Assembly (NCBI GenBank): GCA_000218745.1
Contig: GL947595.1
Span: 954,982 to 1,018,981, forward strand
Source of the DNA: Prochlorococcus marinus bv. HNLC2
GTDB lineage: Bacteria; Cyanobacteriota; Cyanobacteriia; PCC-6307; Cyanobiaceae
Length of the DNA: 64,000 bases
Direction of reading: 5' to 3'
The notes below the pieces were generated by a model that saw only the letters and a list, made by a program, of their open reading frames with translations, did no database searches and was not told the origin of the DNA. How positions within the stretch are numbered: the stretch's first letter is position 1; each line of letters begins with the position of its first letter. Position numbers and translations under genes: made by a program. This document shows positions 41,081 to 51,194 of the stretch, one piece after another.

Positions 41081-42920
41081 CTTTTACCTCTGAACGATTT
41101 ATTAAATCTTGTATGTCTTCAGAATCTATAGTTTCTCTTTCTATAAGCATTTCAGCCATTTCATCCAACATTCCCCTATTTTCAGTCAGAACTTTTGTAG
41201 CTCTTTTGTAAGCAGAATCAACTAATTCTGAAACTTCAGAATCAATAGTTGCAGCAGTATCTTCTGAGAAATCTCTTTCTGAAGCTATATCTCTGCCTAA
41301 AAACATACCACCTTGTGATCTACCTAAAGCCACAGGACCAATTTTGTCACTCATTCCAAATTTTGTAATCATTTGTCTAGCAACGTTAGCAACTTGCTGC
41401 AAATCATTAGATGCCCCTGTAGTAACTTCTTCTTCTCCATATACTATTTCTTCTGCAACTCGACCACCCAAAGCAACTGCCATTTGATTCTGTAAGTATG
41501 ATCTGGAATAAAGACCTGATTCCATTCTTTCTTCACTTGGAGTAAAAAATGTTAATCCACCAGCTTGCCCTCTTGGAATAATTGAAACTTTAGCAACAGG
41601 ATCATAGTCAGGCATTAAAGCTCCAACAATTGCATGACCTGCCTCATGATATGCAACTAATTCCTTCTTTCTATCACTAATTACCCTATCTTTTTTTTCT
41701 GGTCCTGCCATAACCCTTTCAATTGCATCACCTACTTCATCATTACTAACTTTGTCTAATTCTCTTCTTGCGGCAAGTATAGCTGCTTCATTTAAAAGAT
41801 TTGCTAAATCAGCCCCTGTGAAACCAGGAGTTCTTCTAGCAACTTTATCTAAATCAACGTCTTTAGACAAAGTTTTATCCTTGGCATGAACATTCAATAT
41901 CTGTAACCTACCTGCATAATCTGGCCTATCAACAGTAACCTGCCTATCAAATCTTCCTGGTCTCATCAAGGCCGAGTCGAGAACATCAGGTCTATTCGTA
42001 GCAGCCACAATAATAATTCCAGAATTCCCTTCGAAACCATCCATTTCAGTTAAAAGTTGGTTTAAAGTTTGTTCTCTCTCATCGTTTCCTCCTCCCAGGC
42101 CTGCACCTCTCTGTCTACCTACTGCATCGATTTCATCAATGAAGACTATACAAGGAGCATTTTTCTTAGCTTGCTCAAATAAATCTCTAACTCTGCTTGC
42201 ACCAACTCCAACAAACATTTCAACAAATTCAGATCCAGAAATTGAGAAAAATGGAACTCCTGCTTCCCCAGCAACAGCTTTTGCCAATAGAGTCTTTCCT
42301 GTTCCTGGAGGGCCAACTAAAAGAACTCCCTTGGGAATTTTAGCGCCAACAGCGGTAAATCTATCTGGGCTTTTAAGAAAATCTACAACCTCAGAAAGTT
42401 CTAGTTTAGAGCCTTCGACTCCAGCAACATCAGCGAAAGTTACTTTAGTAGAAGGTTCCATCTGCAAACGAGCTTTGCTTTTACCAAAACTCATAGCAGG
42501 ATTACCACCTCCACCTCCTGAACCTCCTTGAGCTCTTCTAAATAAGAAGAATAAACCACCTATTAACAAAACTGGAAATAGTAGACTACTCAAAGCTTGT
42601 TGCCATGGGTTAGCTAATCTTGTTGGTTGAACTGCAATATCTACATCATTTTCAGTCAATATTTTGAGTAAATCTTTATCTGGGGCTAAGTTTACTTCTG
42701 ATCTACTTCCGTCATTTTCTACTACTTGCGCTGTTCCATTGTCAGGTGAAATTAAAACTCTACTTACTTCTTTTTCTTGAACAGCTTCAATAAAATCACT
42801 ATACCTCAAAGTTTTAGTAGCATTTTCGGCATTAGGCTTATCTAATATAGATGTGCCAACAAAAATCACAGCTATTACTGCTAGAACATAAAGTCCGACG
42901 TTTCTCCAGCGTTTGTTCAC
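41064..42920 (-). CDS. ftsH: ATP-dependent zinc metalloprotease FtsH
   Basis: Membrane-anchored AAA+ protease; in cyanobacteria FtsH complexes remove damaged D1 during photosystem II repair. 618 residues: two N-terminal membrane segments (about 8-26 and 107-127), a periplasmic/lumenal loop between them, a glycine-rich linker, the AAA domain with GPPGTGKT and SRH, and the zinc-binding HEAGH with the distal Asp. It has the length of the thylakoid FtsH2/FtsH8 type. psbA lies nearby but on the other strand. The downstream aldolase-like gene overlaps its end. Confidence 0.96.
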   Translation of the reverse strand: MNKRWRNVGLYVLAVIAVIFVGTSILDKPNAENATKTLRYSDFIEAVQEKEVSRVLISPDNGTAQVVENDGSRSEVNLAPDKDLLKILTENDVDIAVQPTRLANPWQQALSSLLFPVLLIGGLFFLFRRAQGGSGGGGGNPAMSFGKSKARLQMEPSTKVTFADVAGVEGSKLELSEVVDFLKSPDRFTAVGAKIPKGVLLVGPPGTGKTLLAKAVAGEAGVPFFSISGSEFVEMFVGVGASRVRDLFEQAKKNAPCIVFIDEIDAVGRQRGAGLGGGNDEREQTLNQLLTEMDGFEGNSGIIIVAATNRPDVLDSALMRPGRFDRQVTVDRPDYAGRLQILNVHAKDKTLSKDVDLDKVARRTPGFTGADLANLLNEAAILAARRELDKVSNDEVGDAIERVMAGPEKKDRVISDRKKELVAYHEAGHAIVGALMPDYDPVAKVSIIPRGQAGGLTFFTPSEERMESGLYSRSYLQNQMAVALGGRVAEEIVYGEEEVTTGASNDLQQVANVARQMITKFGMSDKIGPVALGRSQGGMFLGRDIASERDFSEDTAATIDSEVSELVDSAYKRATKVLTENRGMLDEMAEMLIERETIDSEDIQDLINRSEVKVANYL

Positions 42921-42966
42921 GTTAATAATTTCTTGTTTTATATATTCTACTAATAATAAATCAATA

Positions 42967-44133
42967 TTAAGACTGTCTTAGAACATCTACTACACTTTTA
43001 AAAGCGAACCATTCGGGAATAGGTTCTCCATTTCTTAATCTTTTTCTAAATTCGGTACCGCTTAGCTTCTTGATTTCATAATTTTCTTTGGAAGCTTCTT
43101 CTGCTGTAATATATCCCCTTTCTTCTGTATAAACTAAATTTTTTGAAGGAACAATTTGCATATCTAGCTCTAACATTATTGATTTCGCAAAATTTTGAGC
43201 ATCATATGGCCCATAAAAATCTTCTCCTGTAACTGAAGATTTACAACCTGCCATATCCCTACCAATTATGAAATGGGTGCAACCATAATTTCTTCTAATT
43301 AACATATGCTGCAAAGCTTCTCTCGGTCCTGCCATATGCATTGAATAAGGTAAAAATGCCCATTTTATATTTTTGTCAGATATTTCCTCTGATAATTTTT
43401 TATATGTTAAATATCTTATTTTGCCTGGTATATCATCTTGCTGGGTTGGTCCACAAGTTGGATGAACAAGTACAACTGCATTTTTTGAGACATTTTCTGA
43501 AGTTAATGCGTTAGTAAATAACTCATAATGAGCTCTATGTATAGGATTTCTGCATTGAAAGGCTACTACATCATGATTTTTAGGTAATGATTGTCTAACT
43601 TCGCTTGGTGTAGCGCATGGAAAATCTCTCTTTGGTAATTCAAATCCATAAACCTTTCCTCCTAAATAATATTTCCCTCGTTCATGGAAAATCATCTTTA
43701 CAGCTGGATGCTCTAATGAATTTGTCCCGTAACAATTTTTAGCTTCGAATGATTTATCTGGTTCCCACTTAGAACTTATTTCTAAGACCCCTAAATTTTG
43801 TCCTTTGTAAGTAAGAAGTATTGTTTCACCTGTTTTTAAATTTGAATTATTTGTATCTAGTACAACAGGTAAGCCAAATAAGAAATTATTTGTATCTTTA
43901 TTATTTTTTACGACTGATTTATAGTCTTGATCGTTCATAAATCCCTCGAGAGGAGAAAATGCTCCTATGATTAATAATTCAATATCACAGGCATTCCTTT
44001 CACTACATTCATGTTGATAAACTGTCGTAGATATTAGTTTATCTTTCTTATTTGAATCTTTAACCATTAAATCTTTTAACTCGCCCCCATAGGGTGCAAT
44101 TAATCCATGACTTTCTTTGAACAAATCTTCCAT
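42967..44133 (-). CDS. sat: Sulfate adenylyltransferase (ATP sulfurylase)
   Basis: Activates sulfate with ATP to form APS, the first step of sulfate assimilation. 388 residues of the dissimilatory/fungal-type Sat family, not the CysDN type. Active-site motifs are FQCRNPIHRAHYEL with the HxxH pair, the GRDMAG motif and the C-terminal VVYTEERGYITAEEA area. No APS-kinase domain is fused. It follows psbO by 80 bases on the same strand, but the psbO terminator lies between them, so it is likely to have its own promoter. Confidence 0.95.
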   Translation of the reverse strand: MEDLFKESHGLIAPYGGELKDLMVKDSNKKDKLISTTVYQHECSERNACDIELLIIGAFSPLEGFMNDQDYKSVVKNNKDTNNFLFGLPVVLDTNNSNLKTGETILLTYKGQNLGVLEISSKWEPDKSFEAKNCYGTNSLEHPAVKMIFHERGKYYLGGKVYGFELPKRDFPCATPSEVRQSLPKNHDVVAFQCRNPIHRAHYELFTNALTSENVSKNAVVLVHPTCGPTQQDDIPGKIRYLTYKKLSEEISDKNIKWAFLPYSMHMAGPREALQHMLIRRNYGCTHFIIGRDMAGCKSSVTGEDFYGPYDAQNFAKSIMLELDMQIVPSKNLVYTEERGYITAEEASKENYEIKKLSGTEFRKRLRNGEPIPEWFAFKSVVDVLRQS

Positions 44134-44171
44134 AGTATGAGGATAAAATTAATTAATATTTTTAAATTTAG

Positions 44172-44197
44172 AAAAAAAAAGAGGGTTATTAACCCTC
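44172..44197 (-). terminator. Rho-independent terminator of psbO
   Basis: GAGGGTTA / TAACCCTC hairpin (44181-44197) with a U run on the minus strand (plus-strand A run at 44172-44180), beginning 17 bases after the psbO stop. Textbook intrinsic terminator. Confidence 0.9.
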
Positions 44198-44213
44198 TAT
44201 TTAAAAAGCTTAA

Positions 44214-45008
44214 TTAAGCCTTTCTTCCATAAAGTTGTCCTATTATTTTTACGTCTAAAGGATCTTTGGAACCCATATCAGTATCTGAAGGTTGAACAGC
44301 TTCAAAAGTACCTGTAAATTCCTCTGTATCACTATCAACGTTTGTAATGGAAAGCTTTACAGTACCTGTTCCATTTACATCAACTTTGATATTTTCTTTT
44401 GCTAGCTCTTCATCATCTCCTCCTAAAGCAACAAGACCTTGAGCATATTCAACTCCAGTATTTGCAGCTCTTGCTTTGGGATCTAAAAAGTCTCCAGTTC
44501 TATAGTTAGGGGTAAATGTCGTACCACTTAATTCTGTTCCTGGTTCTATGGAAGAGGGAATACTAGCAGTTAAATCCTTTGCAGAAAAGGCAAAAGGAAC
44601 TTCAAGTCCGCCAGGTGTTAAAACAGTTATTAATTGAAAATCAATACCACCTTTTTCTGTGAACTTGCCTGAATCAATGTCACCATAAACCTCCGTTACT
44701 GTTGTATTGTTCCTAGGGCTAATAATTTTGGTAGATAGAAATTCAGACTTTTGACGTTTTGATCCAGGAACTTTCACATAGACTTCTGTGGGGTGCATGC
44801 AAATACCTTTCAATGAGTCTCCATTACTTAGTGATATGGAGCCGATTGATGATGAGTCAATTTCTGGGCAATCATTTGCCTTTCCAGTATTCACAACATC
44901 TGTAAATTGAGCATTACCCCTTTCAGAAAATGCATATGTCTTTGCAGGAATAAAACCTAATGTCAAACAAAATGTAATGACTAAGGCTAAGAAAGAACGA
45001 ATTCTCAT
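44214..45008 (-). CDS. psbO: Photosystem II manganese-stabilising protein PsbO
   Basis: Lumenal extrinsic subunit that stabilises the oxygen-evolving manganese cluster. 264 residues from ATG 45008. An earlier in-frame start at 45092 would add a non-signal-like prefix, so I reject it. A signal peptide (MRIRSFLALVITFCLTLGF then AKTYA) directs it across the thylakoid membrane. The mature part has the conserved cysteine pair (NDCPEI and GICMHP) and the GGDDEELAKENIKV-type region typical of cyanobacterial PsbO. It has its own hairpin terminator. Confidence 0.96.
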   Translation of the reverse strand: MRIRSFLALVITFCLTLGFIPAKTYAFSERGNAQFTDVVNTGKANDCPEIDSSSIGSISLSNGDSLKGICMHPTEVYVKVPGSKRQKSEFLSTKIISPRNNTTVTEVYGDIDSGKFTEKGGIDFQLITVLTPGGLEVPFAFSAKDLTASIPSSIEPGTELSGTTFTPNYRTGDFLDPKARAANTGVEYAQGLVALGGDDEELAKENIKVDVNGTGTVKLSITNVDSDTEEFTGTFEAVQPSDTDMGSKDPLDVKIIGQLYGRKA

Positions 45009-45236
45009 AATTAAAATTTCAATAAAGTTCTGGGTCTTCCGGTAAAGTTTACCTTTAATGTTCAGTACGGATACTACAAGGGAAAGAGGCATAAATGTTG
45101 TTCTTTAAATTGCCTCGAAATAACCCGTAGCTTTTAAATTTTTTTAAAAACTGGATATATATTAAGTCAAAAATAGTCTATAGCTGCATTTTTCAACATT
45201 ATGATTACAAAAAAATACAAAAATTAAAATTTTAAA

Positions 45237-46493
45237 TTATTTATCAATTGAAATAATTTTGTTTATTAATTTATTAGCTAAGTCAAATTTTGAAGTTTTT
45301 TTAATATGAAATTCCATGGCATATTTATCAAAAAGCCAGCCCTCATTTTGGGCTGAATATCCAAACCCTTGCCCCTCTAAATCAATAGGGTTTGCGAAGA
45401 TTAGATCACAATTTTTGTTATGCAGTTTATTCTTAATAATTGGTCTTAAATTTTCTAGAGAACCACTGAAAGCACAAAATCCTATAAATAATTGATTATT
45501 TTTTTTATACTTACAAACCTCTTGCAAAATGTCTGGTACTAACTCAATGTTGTTAACTAAATGATTGTGGAGTTCATTTTTGGGAACTTTAGAACAAATA
45601 TTATTTGTTAACTTAATGTCTGTAACTGCAGCATTCATAATTAAATAATCATAATTTTCAATATCATTTTTTATGGCAATATGCAGATCATTGCCGTTTC
45701 TTATTTCAAGTTTTTCGATCCCCTCTCCAATATCACCATTTACATTTAAAGGTCCATGGATATATTTGACTTTCGCACCTCTAAATTGTGCTATTTGAGC
45801 TAAACATAAACCCATTTCTCCAGAACTATTGTTAGTGATGCTTCTAGCAAAATCAATTTTTTCAGTTGTAGCTCCTCCAGTTATCAAAAATGATTTCTTT
45901 GATAAATCTAGAAAATTGAAATTTTTCTCTTGAATTAAAAGAAACTGCAAAGCTAATATTATGTGTTCATTGGAGGCGATTTTGCCTATCCCAAATTGAT
46001 CACAGGCTAAAAGTCCCTCATAAGGTTTTAGGGTTAATACATTTGGATAAGCTTTGATCTTTTTAAAATTATTTTGAACTGCAATATTTAACCACATATT
46101 ATTATTCATTGCGGGAGCTGCTATTGATGGCTTTTGATTAGCAATCAAAATACTTGATACTAAGCTATCAGCATTTCCTGTTGCCCATTTGGAGAGTGTT
46201 GTAGCTGTTAAAGGAGCAATTATTATAATATCCGCCCACTCAGATAGATTTATATGAAGTGGGCTAGAACTGCTCTTAACCCATTGATCATCATCCAAAA
46301 TACACTTATTCCTACTTAAAATTGATAATGAAAGCGGTTGTACTAATTTCTCAGCATTTTTTGTTAAGACGCACTTTACCTCAAAATTATTTTGAACTAG
46401 GCTGCTTACCAAGGTTGGTATTCTAACAGCAGCTATGCTTCCAGTTATTAAAAGCAAAACGTTTATCTTTCTCTGCTTCGAATAATCAATCAA
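45237..46493 (-). CDS. coaBC: Phosphopantothenoylcysteine decarboxylase/synthetase (CoaBC)
   Basis: Bifunctional coenzyme A enzyme that joins phosphopantothenate to cysteine and decarboxylates the product. 418 residues. The N-terminal flavoprotein CoaC half has GSIAAVRIP, the histidine region with HINLSEWADIIIIAP, PAMNNNMW and a LACDQFGIGKI segment with the active Cys. The C-terminal CoaB half has ITGGATTEKID and NAAVTDI. TTG start at 46493. A 228-base AT-rich gap separates its stop from the psbO start. Confidence 0.93.
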   Translation of the reverse strand: MIDYSKQRKINVLLLITGSIAAVRIPTLVSSLVQNNFEVKCVLTKNAEKLVQPLSLSILSRNKCILDDDQWVKSSSSPLHINLSEWADIIIIAPLTATTLSKWATGNADSLVSSILIANQKPSIAAPAMNNNMWLNIAVQNNFKKIKAYPNVLTLKPYEGLLACDQFGIGKIASNEHIILALQFLLIQEKNFNFLDLSKKSFLITGGATTEKIDFARSITNNSSGEMGLCLAQIAQFRGAKVKYIHGPLNVNGDIGEGIEKLEIRNGNDLHIAIKNDIENYDYLIMNAAVTDIKLTNNICSKVPKNELHNHLVNNIELVPDILQEVCKYKKNNQLFIGFCAFSGSLENLRPIIKNKLHNKNCDLIFANPIDLEGQGFGYSAQNEGWLFDKYAMEFHIKKTSKFDLANKLINKIISIDK

Positions 46494-46658
46494 TGTCTTT
46501 TAACTTTTACTTTATTTTAACGTATATCAAAAACTTAACTCTAGATAAAGATTTTGACTTTATTAGTCATATCGGTAATCATTCAAATATTCAAAAATTA
46601 TTAAATTAAAGACTAAAAAAAATTAATTAATTAATATATATCTAATTACATTTTTCAA

Positions 46659-46859
46659 ATGTCTCAAACGAAAAGAGAACAAGTAGTTAGTCATCTCAGA
46701 TACCTGAGGCAGGAATTGAGGGAGATGCATTTAGGTATACAAGAAGACGGATTCTTTCCTGAGCCAGGTGAATTGAGAGGAATTTTAGCTCAAATGGAAG
46801 CATTGTTGGAATTATTAGAGGGAGCTCCTAAAGCAAAGCCTGCATCAGATTTAGTTTAA
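46659..46859 (+). CDS. Small conserved hypothetical protein
   Basis: 66 residues, strongly helical, beginning SQTKREQVVSHLRYLRQEL and continuing through FFPEPGELRGILAQMEALLELLEG to a short Ala/Lys/Pro tail. It has the look of a small adaptor with two amphipathic helices separated by a PEPGEL turn. I do not recognise a named family. The base composition is richer in G than the surroundings, which supports real coding. The Ycf20-like gene follows 13 bases later. Confidence 0.75.
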   Translation: MSQTKREQVVSHLRYLRQELREMHLGIQEDGFFPEPGELRGILAQMEALLELLEGAPKAKPASDLV

Positions 46860-46872
46860 ATTCTTGTCAAAT

Positions 46873-47214
46873 ATGGTTATAAAACCGCAAACAACTAAAT
46901 TTCAAATATATGTGATTGATAATATAAAAACTTTGAATTTATGGGCAAATAATCCATGGAGAAAATATTCTCTAGCATTAATTATATTTTTTATTGGATA
47001 TTTTTTTGGAAGCTCTCTAGGGATGATTAGCGCTGTTTTTGAATTAATGGATCCTATAAGTGCTCTTGTATCAATCATTATTATTGAATTTTTAATTAAA
47101 TTAAGAAGAACCTTTAACTTGAACAAAAATAAAAAGTTTTTGACTTTACTGATAGATTTCCTAAGAATTGGCCTATTTTACGGATTTTTTACTGAGGGAC
47201 TCAAATTGCTTTAG
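46873..47214 (+). CDS. ycf20: Ycf20/DUF565 family membrane protein
   Basis: About 113 residues from ATG 46873 (a TTG three codons earlier is also open). Two or three hydrophobic segments (about 30-55, 60-80 and 95-113) with the conserved NPWRKYSL...GYFFG opening match the plastid/cyanobacterial Ycf20 (DUF565) family. Plant and algal homologues affect non-photochemical quenching; the cyanobacterial function is not established. It lies after a small helical gene in the same direction and overlaps the convergent pyrB end by 4 bases. Confidence 0.82.
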   Translation: MVIKPQTTKFQIYVIDNIKTLNLWANNPWRKYSLALIIFFIGYFFGSSLGMISAVFELMDPISALVSIIIIEFLIKLRRTFNLNKNKKFLTLLIDFLRIGLFYGFFTEGLKLL

Positions 47215-48230
47215 TTTTTATTGTATTTGGAAAGTAAATATAATAAAGCCATTCTTACTGGAACTCCATTACTTACTTGTTCGGTTATTAAACAGTAGGG
47301 ATATTCATCCACAATTTTGCTACTTATTTCAATACCTCTATTAACTGGTCCAGGATGTAATATAGGAATTTTTTTACTAATAAGATTTAATTTTTCAGAT
47401 GTTAAACAATATTTTTCGCTATACGAATCTATGCTTTCAAGAAAATTTTCCTTCATTCTTTCCTTTTGCAATCTTAAAGAAATTATTGCATCAGCATTTT
47501 TGATGCTTTCTTCTAGAGATCTTGAAATCTCAATCTTTCCTCTTTGATAGATAGGGTCTTTGGTCTGATTTAAAGGAAGTGATTGTACAAAAGTATTAAA
47601 TTCTTGCGGAACTAGTTTTTCAGGTCCGCATAATATTATGTTTGCTCCAAATGCTGTGAGAGCCCATATATTAGATCTTGCAACTCTTGAATGAAGAACA
47701 TCCCCAACTATTAAGATTGTTTTATTACATAGAGTATCTGGGTTTATATTATTTGGATCGAAAAATTTTGAAAGTGTATATAAGTCTAAAAGTCCTTGAC
47801 TTGGATGGCTATGAGTCCCGTCACCAGCATTTAAGACGCTTGTCTTAAATTTTTTTGATGCAAGTTTTTCAGCAATCTCTAAAGGAACATTACTAACTGA
47901 ATGCCTAACTATTAGAACATCAGATCCCATGGCTGAATAGGTAAGTGCAGTATCTAAATAAGTTTCTCCTTTAGATAAAGAACTTGTGGAAGGAGAAAAA
48001 CTTTGTAAATCAGAAGAAAGTCTTTTTGCCGCTAATTCAAAACTATGTTTAGTTCTAGTACTTGCTTCAAAGAAAATTGAAGTTACAAGCAAACCTTGTA
48101 AAGCAGGCACTTTTTTTGTGCCAGTTTTATTAATAGAATTAAATTTATGAGCTAATTCTAATACCGATAGGTAATCATCTTTTGAAAAGTTTGATAAAGA
48201 TAGAATATGTTTATGGGGCCAGGGTTTCAT
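47211..48230 (-). CDS. pyrB: Aspartate carbamoyltransferase catalytic subunit
   Basis: Condenses carbamoyl phosphate with aspartate in pyrimidine synthesis. 339 residues. Carbamoyl-phosphate binding [12 protein letters not shown], the [11 protein letters not shown] segment and the C-terminal [12 protein letters not shown] are all present. No pyrI partner is nearby, as is usual in cyanobacteria. ATG 48230 overlaps the mpg stop (ATGA), so it is translationally coupled to the DNA glycosylase gene upstream. Confidence 0.96.
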   Translation of the reverse strand: MKPWPHKHILSLSNFSKDDYLSVLELAHKFNSINKTGTKKVPALQGLLVTSIFFEASTRTKHSFELAAKRLSSDLQSFSPSTSSLSKGETYLDTALTYSAMGSDVLIVRHSVSNVPLEIAEKLASKKFKTSVLNAGDGTHSHPSQGLLDLYTLSKFFDPNNINPDTLCNKTILIVGDVLHSRVARSNIWALTAFGANIILCGPEKLVPQEFNTFVQSLPLNQTKDPIYQRGKIEISRSLEESIKNADAIISLRLQKERMKENFLESIDSYSEKYCLTSEKLNLISKKIPILHPGPVNRGIEISSKIVDEYPYCLITEQVSNGVPVRMALLYLLSKYNKN

Positions 48231-48851
48231 TGAGGTTTACTTACAAACTGATCTAAAAAAAATTTTTTAGGGTTCTTATCTCCTTTCTCTCTCTTACTTA
48301 TACTTCTTGAACTTTTTAAATACCACCTCCATTTTAAATCAGTAGCTTTACTAATTCCTATTCTAGTCGTTTGTAATAAATCTTCTTTGCTAACTTTAAT
48401 ATCTCTTTTTAAGATTTTTAGATATAAGTTGTCATAACTTTTTAATCCGTTAAATGATTTATTAATAAGAAACTTTTTTGTTATCAATCCAGGACCAGAT
48501 GATATCCTTTCATCTTCATTTTTTATAAAAACTGATCTTATTAAAACTCCGCTTGCAAAATTAATTTTATGGGTAACAACATTTAGACAATGATGTATAC
48601 CATATGATTGATAAACGTAATAATTTCCAGGTTCCCCAAAAAGAACTTCATTTGAATTTGTTCTTTTATTAAAGCCATGGCATGCTTCATCCTCTTGAGA
48701 ATAAGCCTCAGTCTCTACTATTATTCCCTGCAAAATATCTTTATTCTTATTACTTCTAACTAATCTACATCCAATCAATGAAGGAGCTACGATAGTCGAG
48801 TGACGTGCAAAGAAATTTTTCTTAAGGATTTGATTGATTTTGTTTTTCCAT
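48227..48851 (-). CDS. mpg: 3-methyladenine DNA glycosylase (AAG/MPG), frameshifted at N-terminus
   Basis: Removes alkylated purines from DNA. The long frame ([35 protein letters not shown]) is open upstream beyond TTG 48778, but no good start is in frame. Deleting one A from the A5 run opposite 48843-48847 joins the ATG at 48851 to it, giving about 207 residues beginning [22 protein letters not shown] carries the catalytic Glu, and the intercalating Tyr region [13 protein letters not shown] is present. It is coupled to pyrB by an ATGA overlap. Confidence 0.82.
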
Positions 48852-48969
48852 AACTAACTATATTTTTAGCGGCGAATTACCTTAAAGTCTAGTTTTTAAT
48901 AATTTGAATATCTATATATTTATTAAAGGCAGTTTTGATCTAATATAATGTATTTATAGAATAATAAAA

Positions 48970-49263
48970 ATGAACAGAATTACTGAAGACCAGGTTAAAA
49001 AAGTAGCTGAATTAGCTAGGTTAAAGCTAGATAGTAATCAAGTAAAGCATCATGCTGAACAAATTGAAAAAATTCTAGATTATGTTAATCAGCTTGAAAA
49101 AATTGATACTACCGGAGTAGCTTGTACAACACGAGCAATAGAAGTTATTAATGTTCTTCGAAGTGATGCAAATAATAAATTTGAAGATAGAGATGAATTA
49201 TTAAATCTTGCTCCAGCTAGAGAGAATGATTTTTTTAAAGTGCCTAAGATTATAAAAAGTTGA
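48970..49263 (+). CDS. gatC: Aspartyl/glutamyl-tRNA amidotransferase subunit C
   Basis: Small subunit of the GatCAB amidotransferase, which makes Gln-tRNA-Gln (and Asn-tRNA-Asn) from misacylated precursors. 97 residues with the family pattern ITEDQVKKVAELARLKL near the start, ILDYVNQLEKIDT in the middle and LNLAPARENDFFKVPKII at the C-terminus. ATG start at 48970, after 118 bases of AT-rich spacer that separates it from mpg. It is convergent with crtR, with only 4 bases between the stops. Confidence 0.93.
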   Translation: MNRITEDQVKKVAELARLKLDSNQVKHHAEQIEKILDYVNQLEKIDTTGVACTTRAIEVINVLRSDANNKFEDRDELLNLAPARENDFFKVPKIIKS

Positions 49264-49267
49264 TTAA

Positions 49268-50295
49268 TTATTCATTACCTATGTAAGTGGCATTTATAAG
49301 CTTCAGTATAAATTTTTTTAATTTTGATATAGGAATATAGTGAATTAACTTTCTGAGCATACCTTTCTTTTTTGAATGACTCCTCAAACCTATTGTTAAA
49401 TCATATAAAAAATTCAAAGTATCTTCTTTAGTTTCAAATATACCAACTCTTTGGGGAGATCCTTTGGCATCTAATAGAGGTTTGGTTTTTTCATAAGCAA
49501 TTTTGTATTCAAACCAGGGAATAGATGGCCATAAATGATGAATTAGATGATAATTTTGACCCATTATTAATATATTCATGAACTTACTAGGATAAACTCG
49601 TGAGTTAATCCATTTATTACGTGAGCGAAAAGGCCTGTGGGGTAAGTAATCAAAAAATATACCTAGAGTTACTCCAACCATTAGAGCCGGACCAAACCAT
49701 AAATTATAAATTAAATTCATAAAGTCAAATTTTATCCCTGCCAAAATTAAAGTTATGAATATTGATCTTTCTATTCCCCATTGAAGCAGTTCATATTTTC
49801 TCCATAATTTCCTTTGAAAAAAAAATATCTCATGATAAAAAAATCTTGGTGCAATAAGCCAAATTGGTCCATAAGTGCTAACTATATGATCTGGATCATT
49901 TTTAGGATCATTTACATGTATGTGATGCTGTAAGTGAACTCTCGTAAAAACAGGAAAACTAAAACCTAGAAGGATAGCTGAACCATGTCCCATAAGTTGA
50001 TTTATCCAGGGAATAGGATGAGCAGCTTTATGGCAAGCATCATGAATAACGGTACCCTCTATATGAAGAGCTAAAAATGCTGTTGCAACTAAAAGGGGTA
50101 GTGGCCAATCTCCTCGATACCATTGCCATATACTTAAAAAAGCAAGTGCATAACCACCAATAAAAAGGCCAACAGTAGGGTTCCAAAAGTTTGGAGGATC
50201 GACATAGTTTTTAATCTCCTTCTGCCAATTAAGAGCAGGAGGAGAAATTTTTTTTATCTTTTTACTTTGGATGCCGAGGTTAGCTATTGTTTCAT
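49268..50295 (-). CDS. crtR: Beta-carotene hydroxylase CrtR, frameshifted at codon 2-3
   Basis: Membrane di-iron hydroxylase that makes zeaxanthin, the main photoprotective carotenoid here. Histidine boxes are HDACHKAAH, HLQHHIHVND and HLIHH, between several hydrophobic segments. The frame is open upstream of the internal ATG 49993 through PPALNWQKEIKNYVDPPNFW but lacks a start. ATG 50295 lies in the neighbouring frame, reading MKQ-stop. Adding one A to its A3 run (opposite 50290-50292) gives MKTIANLGIQSKK and a 342-residue protein. Fatty-acid-desaturase fold; CrtR is chosen over desaturase from the PPNFWNPTVG and DHIVSTYGPIWL segments. Confidence 0.86.
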
Positions 50296-50480
50296 TAAAT
50301 CTAAAGTTAATATAACTAAAAAATTGCTTAATTTGTATTGTTCAAATAATTTTTTTATAAGAATTTCAAATTCATTATCGTTGTTAATTTTCTTGAAAAA
50401 TATCAATCTATTATAAAAATAATAATTTAACTAAAAAAAGATTTTCAAATTGCTCTTATCTGAACTAATATTTAATATAT

Positions 50481-50562
50481 GCGGTCGTGGCGGAATTGGT
50501 AGACGCGCGAGTTTTAGGTACTCGTATCTTCGGGTGTGGGAGTTCAAGTCTCCCCGACCGCA
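50481..50562 (+). tRNA. trnL: tRNA-Leu (UAG)
   Basis: 82-base type II tRNA. Acceptor stem GCGGTCG / CGACCGC closes perfectly, followed by discriminator A. The D arm has GGTAG in the loop, the anticodon stem CGAGT / ACTCG encloses loop TTTAGGT with anticodon TAG, a long variable arm TATCTTCGGGTG follows, and the T loop is TTCAAGT. No CCA is encoded. Reads CUN leucine codons. Confidence 0.97.
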
Positions 50563-50640
50563 TTAAAATTTTTGATGTAACTCATAAAAGATATTTTTTA
50601 AATATTTTATTAAGATGGTAAAGGTATTAAAAAAAATTCT

Positions 50641-51156
50641 TTGGTACAAATTTTAAGTTATGTTTATTTTGTATTAGGTTTAGCATATCTTTTTGTCCCA
50701 TCAATAGCTCTTGAATTGGGAAGGCCTAAAGATTTACTAAAAGGTGGACTTTTTTTTCTTTTAGCAATCTTTTTACTGATTAAAAAAAATACTTTTACTA
50801 GCTCAGATTTAGTAATAATACTTTTTAATAATCTTATTTGTTTTATCCTTATCGCGGAGATCAATTTAAGTAGATGGAATAACTTATCAGAATTAGAAAA
50901 AAAAAGTTTTAGAAATTTCTCAGTAATAAAGAATAAGTTGTTACTATTTTTAGATGCTCTGAAATTGGGAAATAAAAACTTATTATCTAAATCTTTAAAA
51001 GCTAATACTTTGGATAAAAATGCAGTTAAAAGAGTTTGGGTTAGATCTGAGAAAGATAATTTAAAAAATAATAGTCAATTTCCAAATTTAATTGCTAAGA
51101 ATTCGGAGGTAACAAATCTCACTAAAAAAGATATAATGATTGAAGATAAAAATTAA
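50641..51156 (+). CDS. Ycf66-like membrane protein
   Basis: 171 residues from TTG 50641. The N-terminal third has two or three hydrophobic segments (about 4-25, 34-48 and 57-74) with a short polar link containing GRPKDLLKGGLFFLL, resembling the N-terminal domain of Ycf66. The C-terminal part is polar, Lys/Asn-rich and probably disordered. Ycf66 proteins are cyanobacterial/plastid proteins of unknown role. I am moderately sure of the family. It lies between the leucine tRNA and ileS, in the same direction, 38 bases before ileS. Confidence 0.68.
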   Translation: MVQILSYVYFVLGLAYLFVPSIALELGRPKDLLKGGLFFLLAIFLLIKKNTFTSSDLVIILFNNLICFILIAEINLSRWNNLSELEKKSFRNFSVIKNKLLLFLDALKLGNKNLLSKSLKANTLDKNAVKRVWVRSEKDNLKNNSQFPNLIAKNSEVTNLTKKDIMIEDKN

Positions 51157-51194
51157 TGAGCAAACAAACTGTTATATCAAATTAAGGACCAAAT

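Noticed and set aside
45009..45092. Longer N-terminus for psbO
   Set aside because: The extension would bury the signal peptide in the interior; ATG 45008 gives a proper signal peptide.
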